NCBI GenBank assembly: GCA_015485895.1 | Contig: WFSR01000055.1 | Location: forward strand, 1-7,129 | Source of the DNA: Candidatus Microgenomates bacterium | GTDB taxonomy: Bacteria; Patescibacteriota; Microgenomatia; UBA12405; UBA6130 | Length of the DNA: 7,129 nucleotides | Direction of reading: 5' to 3' | Part shown: one piece after another, positions 1 through 4,721 of the stretch | Position numbering within the stretch: the first letter of the stretch is position 1 | Layout of the letters: the number at the start of each line of letters is the position of its first letter | Notes under the pieces: generated by a model | Seen by the model: the letters and a program-made list of their open reading frames with translations, nothing else | Database searches by the model: none | What the model was told of the DNA's origin: nothing | Position numbers and translations under genes: made by a program

Positions 1-83
1 ATTTTGGTAATTAGGATTTGTTTGGTTATTGTGATTTGAGATTTGGTGCTTCTTCTGAGTTCCACTTACTTCGTCATGCTGAG
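1..83 (+). repeat. Dispersed spacer repeat, copy A
   Basis: This AT-rich stretch has no credible gene. It aligns with the reverse complement of 2826-2895. Shared landmarks in the same order are ATTTTGGTAATTAGG, then AATTTGGTGCTT or its near match, then TTCGTCATSCTGAG. The middle contains a gap of about 12 bases and some substitutions. The two copies face each other across about 2.7 kb holding three genes. It looks like a mosaic intergenic repeat rather than an insertion sequence, because no transposase is present. The left end may continue outside the window. Confidence 0.6.
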
Positions 84-218
84 TTTAGTTTACCCTGTCC
101 CGATGAAACAGAGAGCCTGGGGGTTCAGCATCTCCAGCTGGGTGTCGCACCACTATTATTGGGAGCACACCCACTGAAGGTCCTGAACTTTTTGACTTCG
201 TCAAAAAATCAGGATGAC
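73..218. repeat. Hairpin-rich element with GTCAT/ATGAC ends
   Basis: The element opens with GTCATGCTGA (73-82) and closes with TCAGGATGAC (209-218), inverted copies with one mismatch. Smaller inverted pairs lie inside: TGGGTGT (139-145) with ACACCCA (167-173), GTTCAG (123-128) with CTGAAC (183-188), and a sharp hairpin at 182-213 whose core is TTTTTGAC/GTCAAAAA around a 3-base loop. The nested layout resembles a non-autonomous repeat of the REP or MITE kind. No coding potential is convincing: the 83-codon open frame at 18-269 is low-complexity and crosses the repeats. Confidence 0.5.
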
Positions 219-225
219 ACAAGAA

Positions 226-260
226 AAGCTTTCGGCTTTAAGCTTTCGGCTTTAAGCTTT
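226..260 (+). repeat. 14-bp tandem repeat, about 2.5 copies
   Basis: The unit AAGCTTTCGGCTTT occurs at 226-239 and 240-253, and a third partial copy AAGCTTT follows at 254-260. It leads directly into the terminator at 272-290. A related motif, a string of GGCTTT/CAGCCT repeats, precedes the matching terminator near 3088-3110. Confidence 0.7.
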
Positions 261-372
261 AGCCTTTAGGCAGCCCTTTAGGGCTTTTTTCACTTTTCAC
301 TTTCCATTTTTCACTTCATTAGCCCTTCGCCCTTAGTCCTTAGCCCTTTTCTTACTTAGTTCCTAGTTCCAA
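254..372 (+). repeat. Terminator-plus-TTTTCAC block, copy 1
   Basis: The block contains a TTTAGGCAGCCCTTTAGGGC-type hairpin, a run of TTTTCAC/TTTCACTT repeats, and CCTAGTTCC near 362-370. The same order appears at 3098-3192 upstream of mreB. Both are direct repeats in the same orientation relative to the gene that follows. The remainder of the block (291-372) is pyrimidine-rich and has no gene. Confidence 0.5.
272..290 (+). terminator. Intrinsic terminator upstream of the TerC-family gene
   Basis: The stem AGCCCT (272-277) pairs with AGGGCT (280-285) and is followed by six T residues (285-290). The short loop means the real stem may be 5 bp with a TTTA loop. It would stop plus-strand transcription from the left and insulate the next promoter. 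An almost identical hairpin stands upstream of mreB at 3113-3131. Confidence 0.65.
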
Positions 373-383
373 CTTGTTGTTAG

Positions 384-412
384 TTGTTAGTTGCGCTAGC
401 CGGGGTTAAAAT
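384..412 (+). promoter_or_regulatory. Candidate promoter for the TerC-family gene
   Basis: TTGTTA (384-389) and TAAAAT (407-412) are separated by 17 bases, a good sigma-70 geometry. The predicted start of transcription falls at about 418-419, on the ATG, so the mRNA would be leaderless or almost so. The -10 lies inside the left arm of the inverted repeat at 402-416. The boxes are imperfect and the call rests on spacing and position. Confidence 0.4.
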
Positions 413-416
413 TGAC
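402..416 (+). repeat. Left arm of 15-bp inverted repeat bracketing the TerC gene
   Basis: GGGGTTAAAATTGAC is the exact reverse complement of 1261-1275. The arm ends one base before the ATG at 418 and overlaps the putative -10. Possible roles are an operator, a recombination site or an end of a gene cassette. No member of a known site family is recognised. Confidence 0.75.
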
Positions 417-417
417 T

Positions 418-1257
418 ATGACTGGAATTTGGGGCACCATCCCTGTTATCCTTCAGCTTATCTTCCTCGAAGGCATTCTCTCCTTAGACAACGCCATGGT
501 TCTCGGTAGCTTAGTTGCCCATCTACCCAAAAGCGACGCCATTCCCCTGCCGCCTTTTCTCCGTCGCCGTTCTTCCCTCCGCTCCCGCCTTCTCGGTAAC
601 CAACGCCAGGCTGCCCTCCGCGTCGGCCTCCTCGGCGCCTACCTCGGCCAGGGCCTGATGCTTCTCCTCGCCAGCTACATCATCCGCAATCCCTGGCTCA
701 AAGTCCTCGGCGCCCTTTACTTGCTCAAACTGGCCGTTGCTCACCTTGGCGAACTCAGCCAAACCCACTTTTCTTCACAAGAAAAACTGCGCCGCTATGC
801 CATCCAGGCTCGATTTAGAGCCAACCGGCTCGCCCAACGGGCCGGGGCTAGTTTTTGGAGCACCGTCTTGGTCGTTGAACTATCCGATCTTGCCTTCAGC
901 CTTGATAATGTCGTTGCCGCCGTTGCCGTTTCGCCCCACTTTTGGACGGTTTTCGTCGGCGTCGCCTTGGGAATTGCCCTAATGCGCTTGGCCACCGGCT
1001 TTTTTGTCCAAATCATCAACCGTCAGCCAATCCTTATCGACACCGCTTATATCCTCATCCTGGTCATCGCCGGCGAACTTTTAGCCGAAGCCGGCGGCCT
1101 CCAATTAGGCGACCTCACCAAGTTCGCTGTCTCCCTCACCACCGTGGTCCTTGTCCTTGGTTACCACCGTTGTCTCTGCCTCCATTTTCTCGATCCTCTT
1201 TGGCAAAAAATCAGCCAGTTTTTCTGGCTCCTCATCTCTATTTGGCACCGCCATTAA
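418..1257 (+). CDS. TerC/YkoY-family integral membrane protein, probable metal-ion exporter
   Basis: This 279-aa polytopic membrane protein belongs to the TerC family, whose YkoY/YceF-like members are linked to manganese export and to metal loading of secreted proteins. The signatures are visible: LEGILSLDNAMVL near residues 17-29 and VELSDLAFSLDN near 153-164, with the family acidic residues at about D24, D157 and D163. Hydrophobic segments lie near 8-34, 69-90, 94-110, 148-172, 176-198 and 206-224, with a last one near the C-terminus. A loop rich in Pro, Arg and Ser (about 38-64) interrupts the place where relatives pass straight from the HLPK motif to the next helix. ATG 418 is preferred over TTG 412, two codons upstream. 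No Shine-Dalgarno is seen; a leaderless start is possible. The Cys/His-containing tail after residue 247 is unusual, and the frame starting at TTG 1151 also gives a plausible helix, so a frameshift there is not excluded. Family assignment is firm; the ion is inferred. Confidence 0.88.
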   Translation: MTGIWGTIPVILQLIFLEGILSLDNAMVLGSLVAHLPKSDAIPLPPFLRRRSSLRSRLLGNQRQAALRVGLLGAYLGQGLMLLLASYIIRNPWLKVLGALYLLKLAVAHLGELSQTHFSSQEKLRRYAIQARFRANRLAQRAGASFWSTVLVVELSDLAFSLDNVVAAVAVSPHFWTVFVGVALGIALMRLATGFFVQIINRQPILIDTAYILILVIAGELLAEAGGLQLGDLTKFAVSLTTVVLVLGYHRCLCLHFLDPLWQKISQFFWLLISIWHRH

Positions 1258-1260
1258 GCG

Positions 1261-1275
1261 GTCAATTTTAACCCC
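1261..1275 (-). repeat. Right arm of 15-bp inverted repeat bracketing the TerC gene
   Basis: GTCAATTTTAACCCC begins three bases after the TAA of the TerC-family gene and is the perfect reverse complement of 402-416. Together the arms enclose the coding region almost exactly, with 1 and 3 bases to spare. Confidence 0.75.
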
Positions 1276-1314
1276 CATTTCTGTCAGCCTTCCAGGCACA
1301 AAATTGCCCCAAAA

Positions 1315-1382
1315 TCCCGAGGTGCGTAGTGCATTGCACCTCCGAGGTGCGGTACCCTTTACACCTCGGGAGACAAATCTCC
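1315..1382. repeat. Chain of overlapping, mutually exclusive stem-loops
   Basis: Three adjacent hairpins share bases: GAGGTGC/GCACCTC (1319-1325 with 1336-1342), CCGAGGTG/CACCTCGG (1342-1349 with 1362-1369), and GGAGA/TCTCC (1369-1373 with 1378-1382, loop CAAA). A longer alternative pairs TCCCGAGGTG (1315-1324) with CACCTCGGGA (1362-1371) across the whole unit. The GAGGTG motif is duplicated in direct orientation, which creates the competition. No T-run follows, so this is not a classic terminator. It could be a 3'-UTR structure of the TerC mRNA, a REP-like element or a small structured RNA. Confidence 0.6.
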
Positions 1383-1435
1383 AATCAGACAAGCACAACG
1401 GAACATTAAGGGCTAATCCAACAGCTCTCAAAATG

Positions 1436-1444
1436 TGCTATAAT
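1436..1444 (+). promoter_or_regulatory. Extended -10 promoter of the 137-aa gene
   Basis: TGCTATAAT is a perfect extended -10. No convincing -35 lies 16-18 bases upstream (the region reads AATCCA). The expected transcript would begin near 1451, leaving a leader of about 26 nt without a Shine-Dalgarno before ATG 1477. Confidence 0.6.
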
Positions 1445-1476
1445 CTATTTGAATTACAAAGTCGTAAATTTACATT

Positions 1477-1890
1477 ATGCAAGAGCGACCGGAAACACAT
1501 CTTCCTTTCCAATACTTTGTAGGCCAGAGCTTTGACCCATGGCGGGAAGCACTAGGAGGTTATTTCCCCATAGTAGCCGGTGACTACTCCCGAAGATCCA
1601 GATACCAACAACAAGAGGTTATTGAAGAAAGTGGGGGTAATTTTATGTTAATAGAATCTTGGGAGAATGGTGCTAGGGTAACCAAACTAGAAAATGCTGG
1701 AAACAACAGTATTGAAGTAGCCGTACGGCTGGGGACAAGAATAATAGAGGCAACCATTAACAAATACAGGCTTAGCGGAGAAGAAGAATTAATTGTGAGA
1801 AGTAAAGGTATGGAGCCAAATGCTTCTTGGACTACCTTCATCCGAGAAACAAGAAAGCTCCCTCCACAAAAATTCACCACTGTTATCTAG
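1477..1890 (+). CDS. Unassigned 137-aa protein
   Basis: I do not recognise this protein. It is soluble-looking, with no signal peptide or membrane helix. The N-terminal third is aromatic (FQYFVGQSFDPWREALGGYF near residues 11-30). The rest alternates hydrophobic and polar residues in a way that suggests beta strands (roughly 55-100), with a basic C-terminus. The start is supported by the extended -10 promoter at 1436-1444; no ribosome-binding motif is visible. Codons are A/T-rich (AGA, AAT, GAA), unlike the C-ending codons of the TerC gene and mreB, which hints at a different origin or lower expression. It converges on the minus-strand gene ending at 1946, with 55 bases between them and no clear shared terminator. 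Confidence 0.65.
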   Translation: MQERPETHLPFQYFVGQSFDPWREALGGYFPIVAGDYSRRSRYQQQEVIEESGGNFMLIESWENGARVTKLENAGNNSIEVAVRLGTRIIEATINKYRLSGEEELIVRSKGMEPNASWTTFIRETRKLPPQKFTTVI

Positions 1891-1945
1891 AACTTTACCT
1901 CCCTATATCTGGCGGCTACCGGCTGTCAAGTCTTTCTCCCCAACT

Positions 1946-2557
1946 TTAGCGGATATAAACACTATGAGGCTCAGCAAGTTCACACGTATAGTAAATTTTT
2001 ACGTATCGAGGTGTGCTCGTTGCTGGCAAATAATACCCGCACGCCTTGTCAACTCGGTGGCAAATGTATTTACTTAACCTTCTATTCGGGTCAGGTAAAC
2101 TGCCCGTAAAGGCAACATAATCAGCCAAATTAAGACGGTAGTCAGCCTTCTGCAAATTTCGACAAACTATCGCGAAATGCGGTTTATAAGTATTGCCCAC
2201 CAGCAACACTTCCTTAGGCAAAGGGCGCCAGGTGTTACTGTCTCGCGAAAATTGCGAGAACTTGCCTGGCTCCGCTGTCACATACTTCGAATCCGTTAAA
2301 GCAAACATCACAACGGGAGTTGCCCTTTTCAGCCTAGCGTGAATAAGAAAAGGCCACATAGTCTTGGGCCTGCAAAACACCCCTCCATATCCCCAGAAAA
2401 ATTTTCCCAGGCGCCTTTCTTCCTCAGATTTAATCTTCACAATTGCAGGAACACTAAAACCACAATAAGGGCCCATTTTCATTACCACAATATGAGAAAA
2501 CTGCTGCAAAACCATTGCCCTGTTTCTTTCTAAAACGCCTCTAACCCATCCTCCCAC
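1946..2557 (-). CDS. Unassigned protein with FFWGYGG and VDKACG motifs (203 aa)
   Basis: I cannot name this family, but the sequence looks like a real, constrained protein: KFFWGYGGVFCRP at 52-64, a W-x-PLPKEVLLVGN stretch at 110-122, LNLADY at 142-147 and RVDKACGYYLP at 168-178. It has six cysteines (32, 62, 132, 166, 173, 192), many aromatic residues and no membrane helix or signal peptide, so a cytoplasmic or metal-binding protein is possible. The start is uncertain: GTG 2557 gives the longest form, but ATG at 2515 or 2482 would remove 14 or 25 weakly constrained residues. An in-frame stop lies a few codons upstream of the GTG. A possible extended -10 is at 2607-2615. The gene has its own promoter region in the repeat-rich spacer and converges with the 137-aa gene. 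No function is proposed. Confidence 0.7.
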   Translation of the reverse strand: MGGWVRGVLERNRAMVLQQFSHIVVMKMGPYCGFSVPAIVKIKSEEERRLGKFFWGYGGVFCRPKTMWPFLIHARLKRATPVVMFALTDSKYVTAEPGKFSQFSRDSNTWRPLPKEVLLVGNTYKPHFAIVCRNLQKADYRLNLADYVAFTGSLPDPNRRLSKYICHRVDKACGYYLPATSTPRYVKIYYTCELAEPHSVYIR

Positions 2558-2606
2558 TACATTCCGGTAACTTAAATTTTAGTTTTTGGTTTTTCACCTC
2601 AACCTT

Positions 2607-2615
2607 ATATTACCA
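2607..2615 (-). promoter_or_regulatory. Possible extended -10 for the 203-aa minus-strand gene
   Basis: Read on the minus strand this is TGGTAATAT, an extended -10 with a non-consensus hexamer. Transcription would start near 2600, about 43 nt before GTG 2557. No -35 was identified, so this is tentative. Confidence 0.3.
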
Positions 2616-2792
2616 CTTAACACCACCTCGTCATATAAACTTAACATATGCTAACTCTTTTGCGCTTACCCATAGCAACTATCTTAATTTATTATTCTGA
2701 CCCTCAGCAAGGGAAGAAGCTAGTGCTAGCACATTTTTAACATCCATGCTTGAGGTAGCTTCTCTACGCTCGCTCCGCTCGCTAGATTTTTA

Positions 2793-2808
2793 CCCCCTAC
2801 CGAGGGGG
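2793..2808. repeat. GC-rich hairpin
   Basis: CCCCCT (2793-2798) pairs with AGGGGG (2803-2808) around the tetraloop ACCG. It lies between the CGCTC-rich patch and the ATGAC end of the dispersed repeat, and appears to be the internal hairpin of a second, diverged element of the GTCAT type. No T-run follows directly. Confidence 0.5.
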
Positions 2809-2825
2809 GCTTCGTCGCTTTGTTC

Positions 2826-2895
2826 CTCAGGATGACGAAATACTAAGTTCCAAGTTCCAAGCACCAAATTACAAATAAACCCTAATTACCAAAAT
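2826..2895 (-). repeat. Dispersed spacer repeat, copy B (inverted)
   Basis: The reverse complement of this stretch follows 1-83 closely, starting with ATTTTGGTAATTAGG and ending with TTTCGTCATCCTGAG. It lacks about 12 bases found in copy A and has the local duplication GGAACTTGGAACTT. It lies on the far side of the TerC, 137-aa and 203-aa genes, in inverted orientation. Confidence 0.6.
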
Positions 2896-2900
2896 CCTAA

Positions 2901-2916
2901 TCCGCCAGCTGGCGGA
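2901..2916. repeat. Perfect 16-bp palindrome
   Basis: TCCGCCAGCTGGCGGA is its own reverse complement. It is GC-rich inside an AT-rich spacer and adjoins repeat copy B. It may be the remnant or core of a REP-like element, or a dimeric protein site. Confidence 0.6.
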
Positions 2917-2941
2917 CTAAACAATATCAAATGTCCAAAAT

Positions 2942-2991
2942 TCAAATGACCAAAACATCTTTGTCATCTTTCTTTTGTTTTGGTCATTTGA
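2942..2991. repeat. 15-bp inverted repeat (stem-loop)
   Basis: TCAAATGACCAAAAC (2942-2956) is the exact reverse complement of 2977-2991, with a 20-base pyrimidine-rich loop. The left arm also has a direct near-copy just before it (CAAATGTCCAAAA, from about 2928). The stem is AT-rich with no terminal T-run, so it is unlikely to be a terminator. Confidence 0.65.
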
Positions 2992-3097
2992 TCATTTAAA
3001 TTTAGGATTTGTTTGACCTAGTTCCTCGCTCCTCCAACCTAGCTCCTAGTTCCCTTTACTTCTCGCATTAATTCTTTTTCCCCATTAAGGCTTTCAG

Positions 3098-3192
3098 CCT
3101 TAGGCTTTTAGCAGCCCTTCAGGGCTTTTTTAACTTTTCACTTTAACTTCTTTTTCACTCTTCACTTTTAATTTTTCACTTTACCAAGTTCC
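3098..3192 (+). repeat. Terminator-plus-TTTTCAC block, copy 2
   Basis: The block repeats the order seen upstream of the TerC gene: a TTAGGCTTTTAGCAGCCC lead-in, the hairpin and T-run, then scattered TTTTCAC motifs and AAGTTCC. It lies directly before the mreB promoter. Confidence 0.5.
3113..3131 (+). terminator. Intrinsic terminator upstream of mreB
   Basis: AGCCCT (3113-3118) pairs with AGGGCT (3121-3126), followed by a run of T residues (3126-3131). It differs from the 272-290 terminator mainly in the loop (TC instead of TT). It should isolate mreB from plus-strand read-through. Confidence 0.65.
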
Positions 3193-3197
3193 ATTTC

Positions 3198-3206
3198 TGT
3201 TATAAT
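3198..3206 (+). promoter_or_regulatory. Extended -10 promoter of mreB
   Basis: TGTTATAAT is a perfect extended -10; no clear -35 is seen. Transcription would begin near 3213, giving a leader of about 63 nt with no Shine-Dalgarno before ATG 3276. This leader is the longest for any gene here with a clear promoter. Confidence 0.65.
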
Positions 3207-3275
3207 AATTCATGCACCAAGCAACACCATCTCAAAGTATCAAAGTATATCACTTAGCAGTTTTTTACCCTAACT

Positions 3276-4277
3276 ATGGCCCTTTTTAAACGCATTGGTA
3301 TCGATTTAGGCACCGCCAATTCCCTAGTTTGGGAAGTTGGCCGCGGCCTCATTCTCCAAGAGCCAACCGTGGTGGCTGTTTCCCTGGAAAGCAACCGCGT
3401 TCTGGCTGTCGGCCGAGAAGCCAAACAAATGTTGGGCCGGACGCCGGACTATATTATCGCCAAACGACCGATGCGCGACGGGGTCATCGCCGACTACGAA
3501 ATTACCGAAGCCATGCTCCGCTACTTCCTCCGCCAAAGCGGCACCAGCCCCTTTTTCAAGCCTGAGGTTCTTGTTTGCGTCCCCACCGGGGTGACCCAAG
3601 TTGAGCAACGGGCCGTTCTCGACGCCACTCTGGCCGCCGGCGCCCGCCGGGCCTACCTCATCGACGAACCCTTAGCGGCCGCTATCGGCGCCCAAATTCC
3701 CATTGCCGAACCAGCCGGTAATATGATCGTCGACATCGGCGGCGGAACCTGCGAAATTGCCGTCATCTCTCTTGGCGGCGTTGTCAACCACCGCAGCCTA
3801 CGGGTTGGTGGCAACAAACTTGACGAAGCTATCAGCAACTACCTCCGCCGCAAATACAACCTCATCATTGGCGAGCAAACCGCCGAAAATCTCAAAATCA
3901 AAATCGGTCAGGCCATTCCACCCAAAAAAGAGGGTAAAATGGAAATTCGCGGCCGCGATGCCATCACCGGCCTACCCCGCCGCCAAGAAGTTACCGCCAG
4001 CGAAATTGCCACCGCCCTGGAACCACCCCTCCGGCAAATCTTGGGGGCTATCAAGCATGTCATAGAAGACACACCTCCAGAGTTAGTTTCTGACATTATC
4101 GACAAAGGGATCATTCTTAGCGGTGGAACTTCTCTTTTGAAAGGCCTAGATCAATATCTTAGCGGACAACTGGGTGTGGCCTGCCGGGTTGTTGATGAGC
4201 CCTTGTTATCAGTTATCAAAGGGACGGCTGCTGTCCTCGAGAACCTCGATGAATACCACAAAGCTCTTCGTTCTTGA
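3276..4277 (+). CDS. mreB: Rod shape-determining protein MreB (actin-like ATPase)
   Basis: MreB forms membrane-bound filaments that organise cell-wall synthesis and set cell shape. At 333 aa it has normal family length. Actin-fold ATPase motifs are in order: phosphate-1 loop IGIDLGTAN (7-15), the RPMRDGVIAD segment (64-73), VPTGVTQVEQRA (102-113), LIDEPLAAAIGA (128-139) with the catalytic-type Glu at 131, phosphate-2 loop IVDIGGGT (151-158), SLRVGGNKLDEAI (174-186), and the adenosine motif GIILSGGTSLLKGLD (278-292). The extreme N-terminus MALFKR fits the short membrane-targeting end of MreB. ATG 3276 starts directly before the first strand and has an upstream extended -10 promoter. Unlike many bacteria, mreC and mreD do not follow: the next gene is a glycosyltransferase 444 bases downstream. 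The last codons before the TGA stop are ordinary. Confidence 0.97.
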   Translation: MALFKRIGIDLGTANSLVWEVGRGLILQEPTVVAVSLESNRVLAVGREAKQMLGRTPDYIIAKRPMRDGVIADYEITEAMLRYFLRQSGTSPFFKPEVLVCVPTGVTQVEQRAVLDATLAAGARRAYLIDEPLAAAIGAQIPIAEPAGNMIVDIGGGTCEIAVISLGGVVNHRSLRVGGNKLDEAISNYLRRKYNLIIGEQTAENLKIKIGQAIPPKKEGKMEIRGRDAITGLPRRQEVTASEIATALEPPLRQILGAIKHVIEDTPPELVSDIIDKGIILSGGTSLLKGLDQYLSGQLGVACRVVDEPLLSVIKGTAAVLENLDEYHKALRS

Positions 4278-4721
4278 GAATACCTATAAACTAAGAACAT
4301 CGGCGCATTCCAGGATTTCATATAATAATAGTATTTCAGCCTGTAGTCATTTGCCTATATCCAGTTTAAAAATTCGTATTCTAAGAAAATATAGTCATTC
4401 TTTATTCCTATCCAGCCAGCTTTTTAGTAAATATTATCATAGCACTTTTTCTATTTATTCTGCGCTTATTATTAATTCCAGTGCCCAACAACAACAATCC
4501 GATAATCATTCTATTACTATCACCAACCAAACTAAGTATGCAATTACCGATATGGTGCATTATAACGATAACATTTTTACCCCTTTTCTTGAATCGTCAT
4601 CAAGTTTAAGACCACAGTCTTCGCTTGTCAGCCCCCCAAAACACCTCTCCCCTATCATCGGCATATCACTATATCCGATAACTAGCCCATTTTTTGGCTA
4701 TTTTTTAGGTTCAAGAGAAAA
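4278..4721. other. AT-rich spacer between mreB and the glycosyltransferase
   Basis: A 183-codon open frame crosses this gap (from 4174, inside mreB), but its serine- and asparagine-rich product looks like random translation of AT-rich DNA. I see a TATAAT at 4321-4326 without the TG extension, a TATAAC near 4561, and a weak dyad ATCGG/CCGAT near 4658-4680. No RNA gene is recognised. mreB has no obvious strong terminator directly after it. Confidence 0.55.
4683..4706 (+). terminator. Weak terminator-like hairpin before the glycosyltransferase
   Basis: TAGCC (4683-4687) can pair with GGCTA (4696-4700), followed by six T residues (4701-4706). The stem is only 5 bp with an 8-base loop. It ends 15 bases before the ATG, so it could be the mreB terminator or an attenuator. 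Confidence 0.35.

Larger units (their letters stand above)
2558..3275. other. Repeat-rich non-coding spacer, 718 bases
   Basis: No open frame here looks coding. Bases 2616-2700 are AT-rich and featureless to me. A 10-bp palindrome GTGCTAGCAC (2723-2732) is followed by five T residues. A CGCTC-rich patch at 2767-2783 precedes a C/G hairpin. The rest holds the inverted repeat copy, two palindromic elements, the second terminator block and the mreB promoter, listed separately. Confidence 0.7.

Noticed and set aside
18..269. 83-codon open frame at the left edge
   Set aside because: It runs through the dispersed repeat, the hairpins and the tandem repeat; the product is low-complexity and there is no promoter or ribosome-binding site.
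523..768. Antisense open frames within the TerC gene, mreB and the 188-aa gene
   Set aside because: They are shadows caused by the codon composition of clearly coding opposite strands.
1151..1522. 123-codon open frame overlapping the TerC C-terminus
   Set aside because: Past about residue 35 it translates the inverted-repeat arm and hairpin chain, so it is not a separate gene. Only its first part is kept, as a possible frameshifted TerC tail.
1891..1945. Bidirectional terminator between the convergent genes
   Set aside because: Only 3-bp pairings around GGCTACCGGC are possible and there is no T-run directly after them.
2925..2956. CRISPR-like short direct repeats (CAAATGNCCAAAA)
   Set aside because: Only two adjacent imperfect copies are present, with no regular spacers and no cas genes.
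3276..4277. Recoded TGA (genetic code 25)
   Set aside because: The mreB TGA comes at the normal family C-terminus, and glycine-rich genes in the window contain no in-frame TGA.
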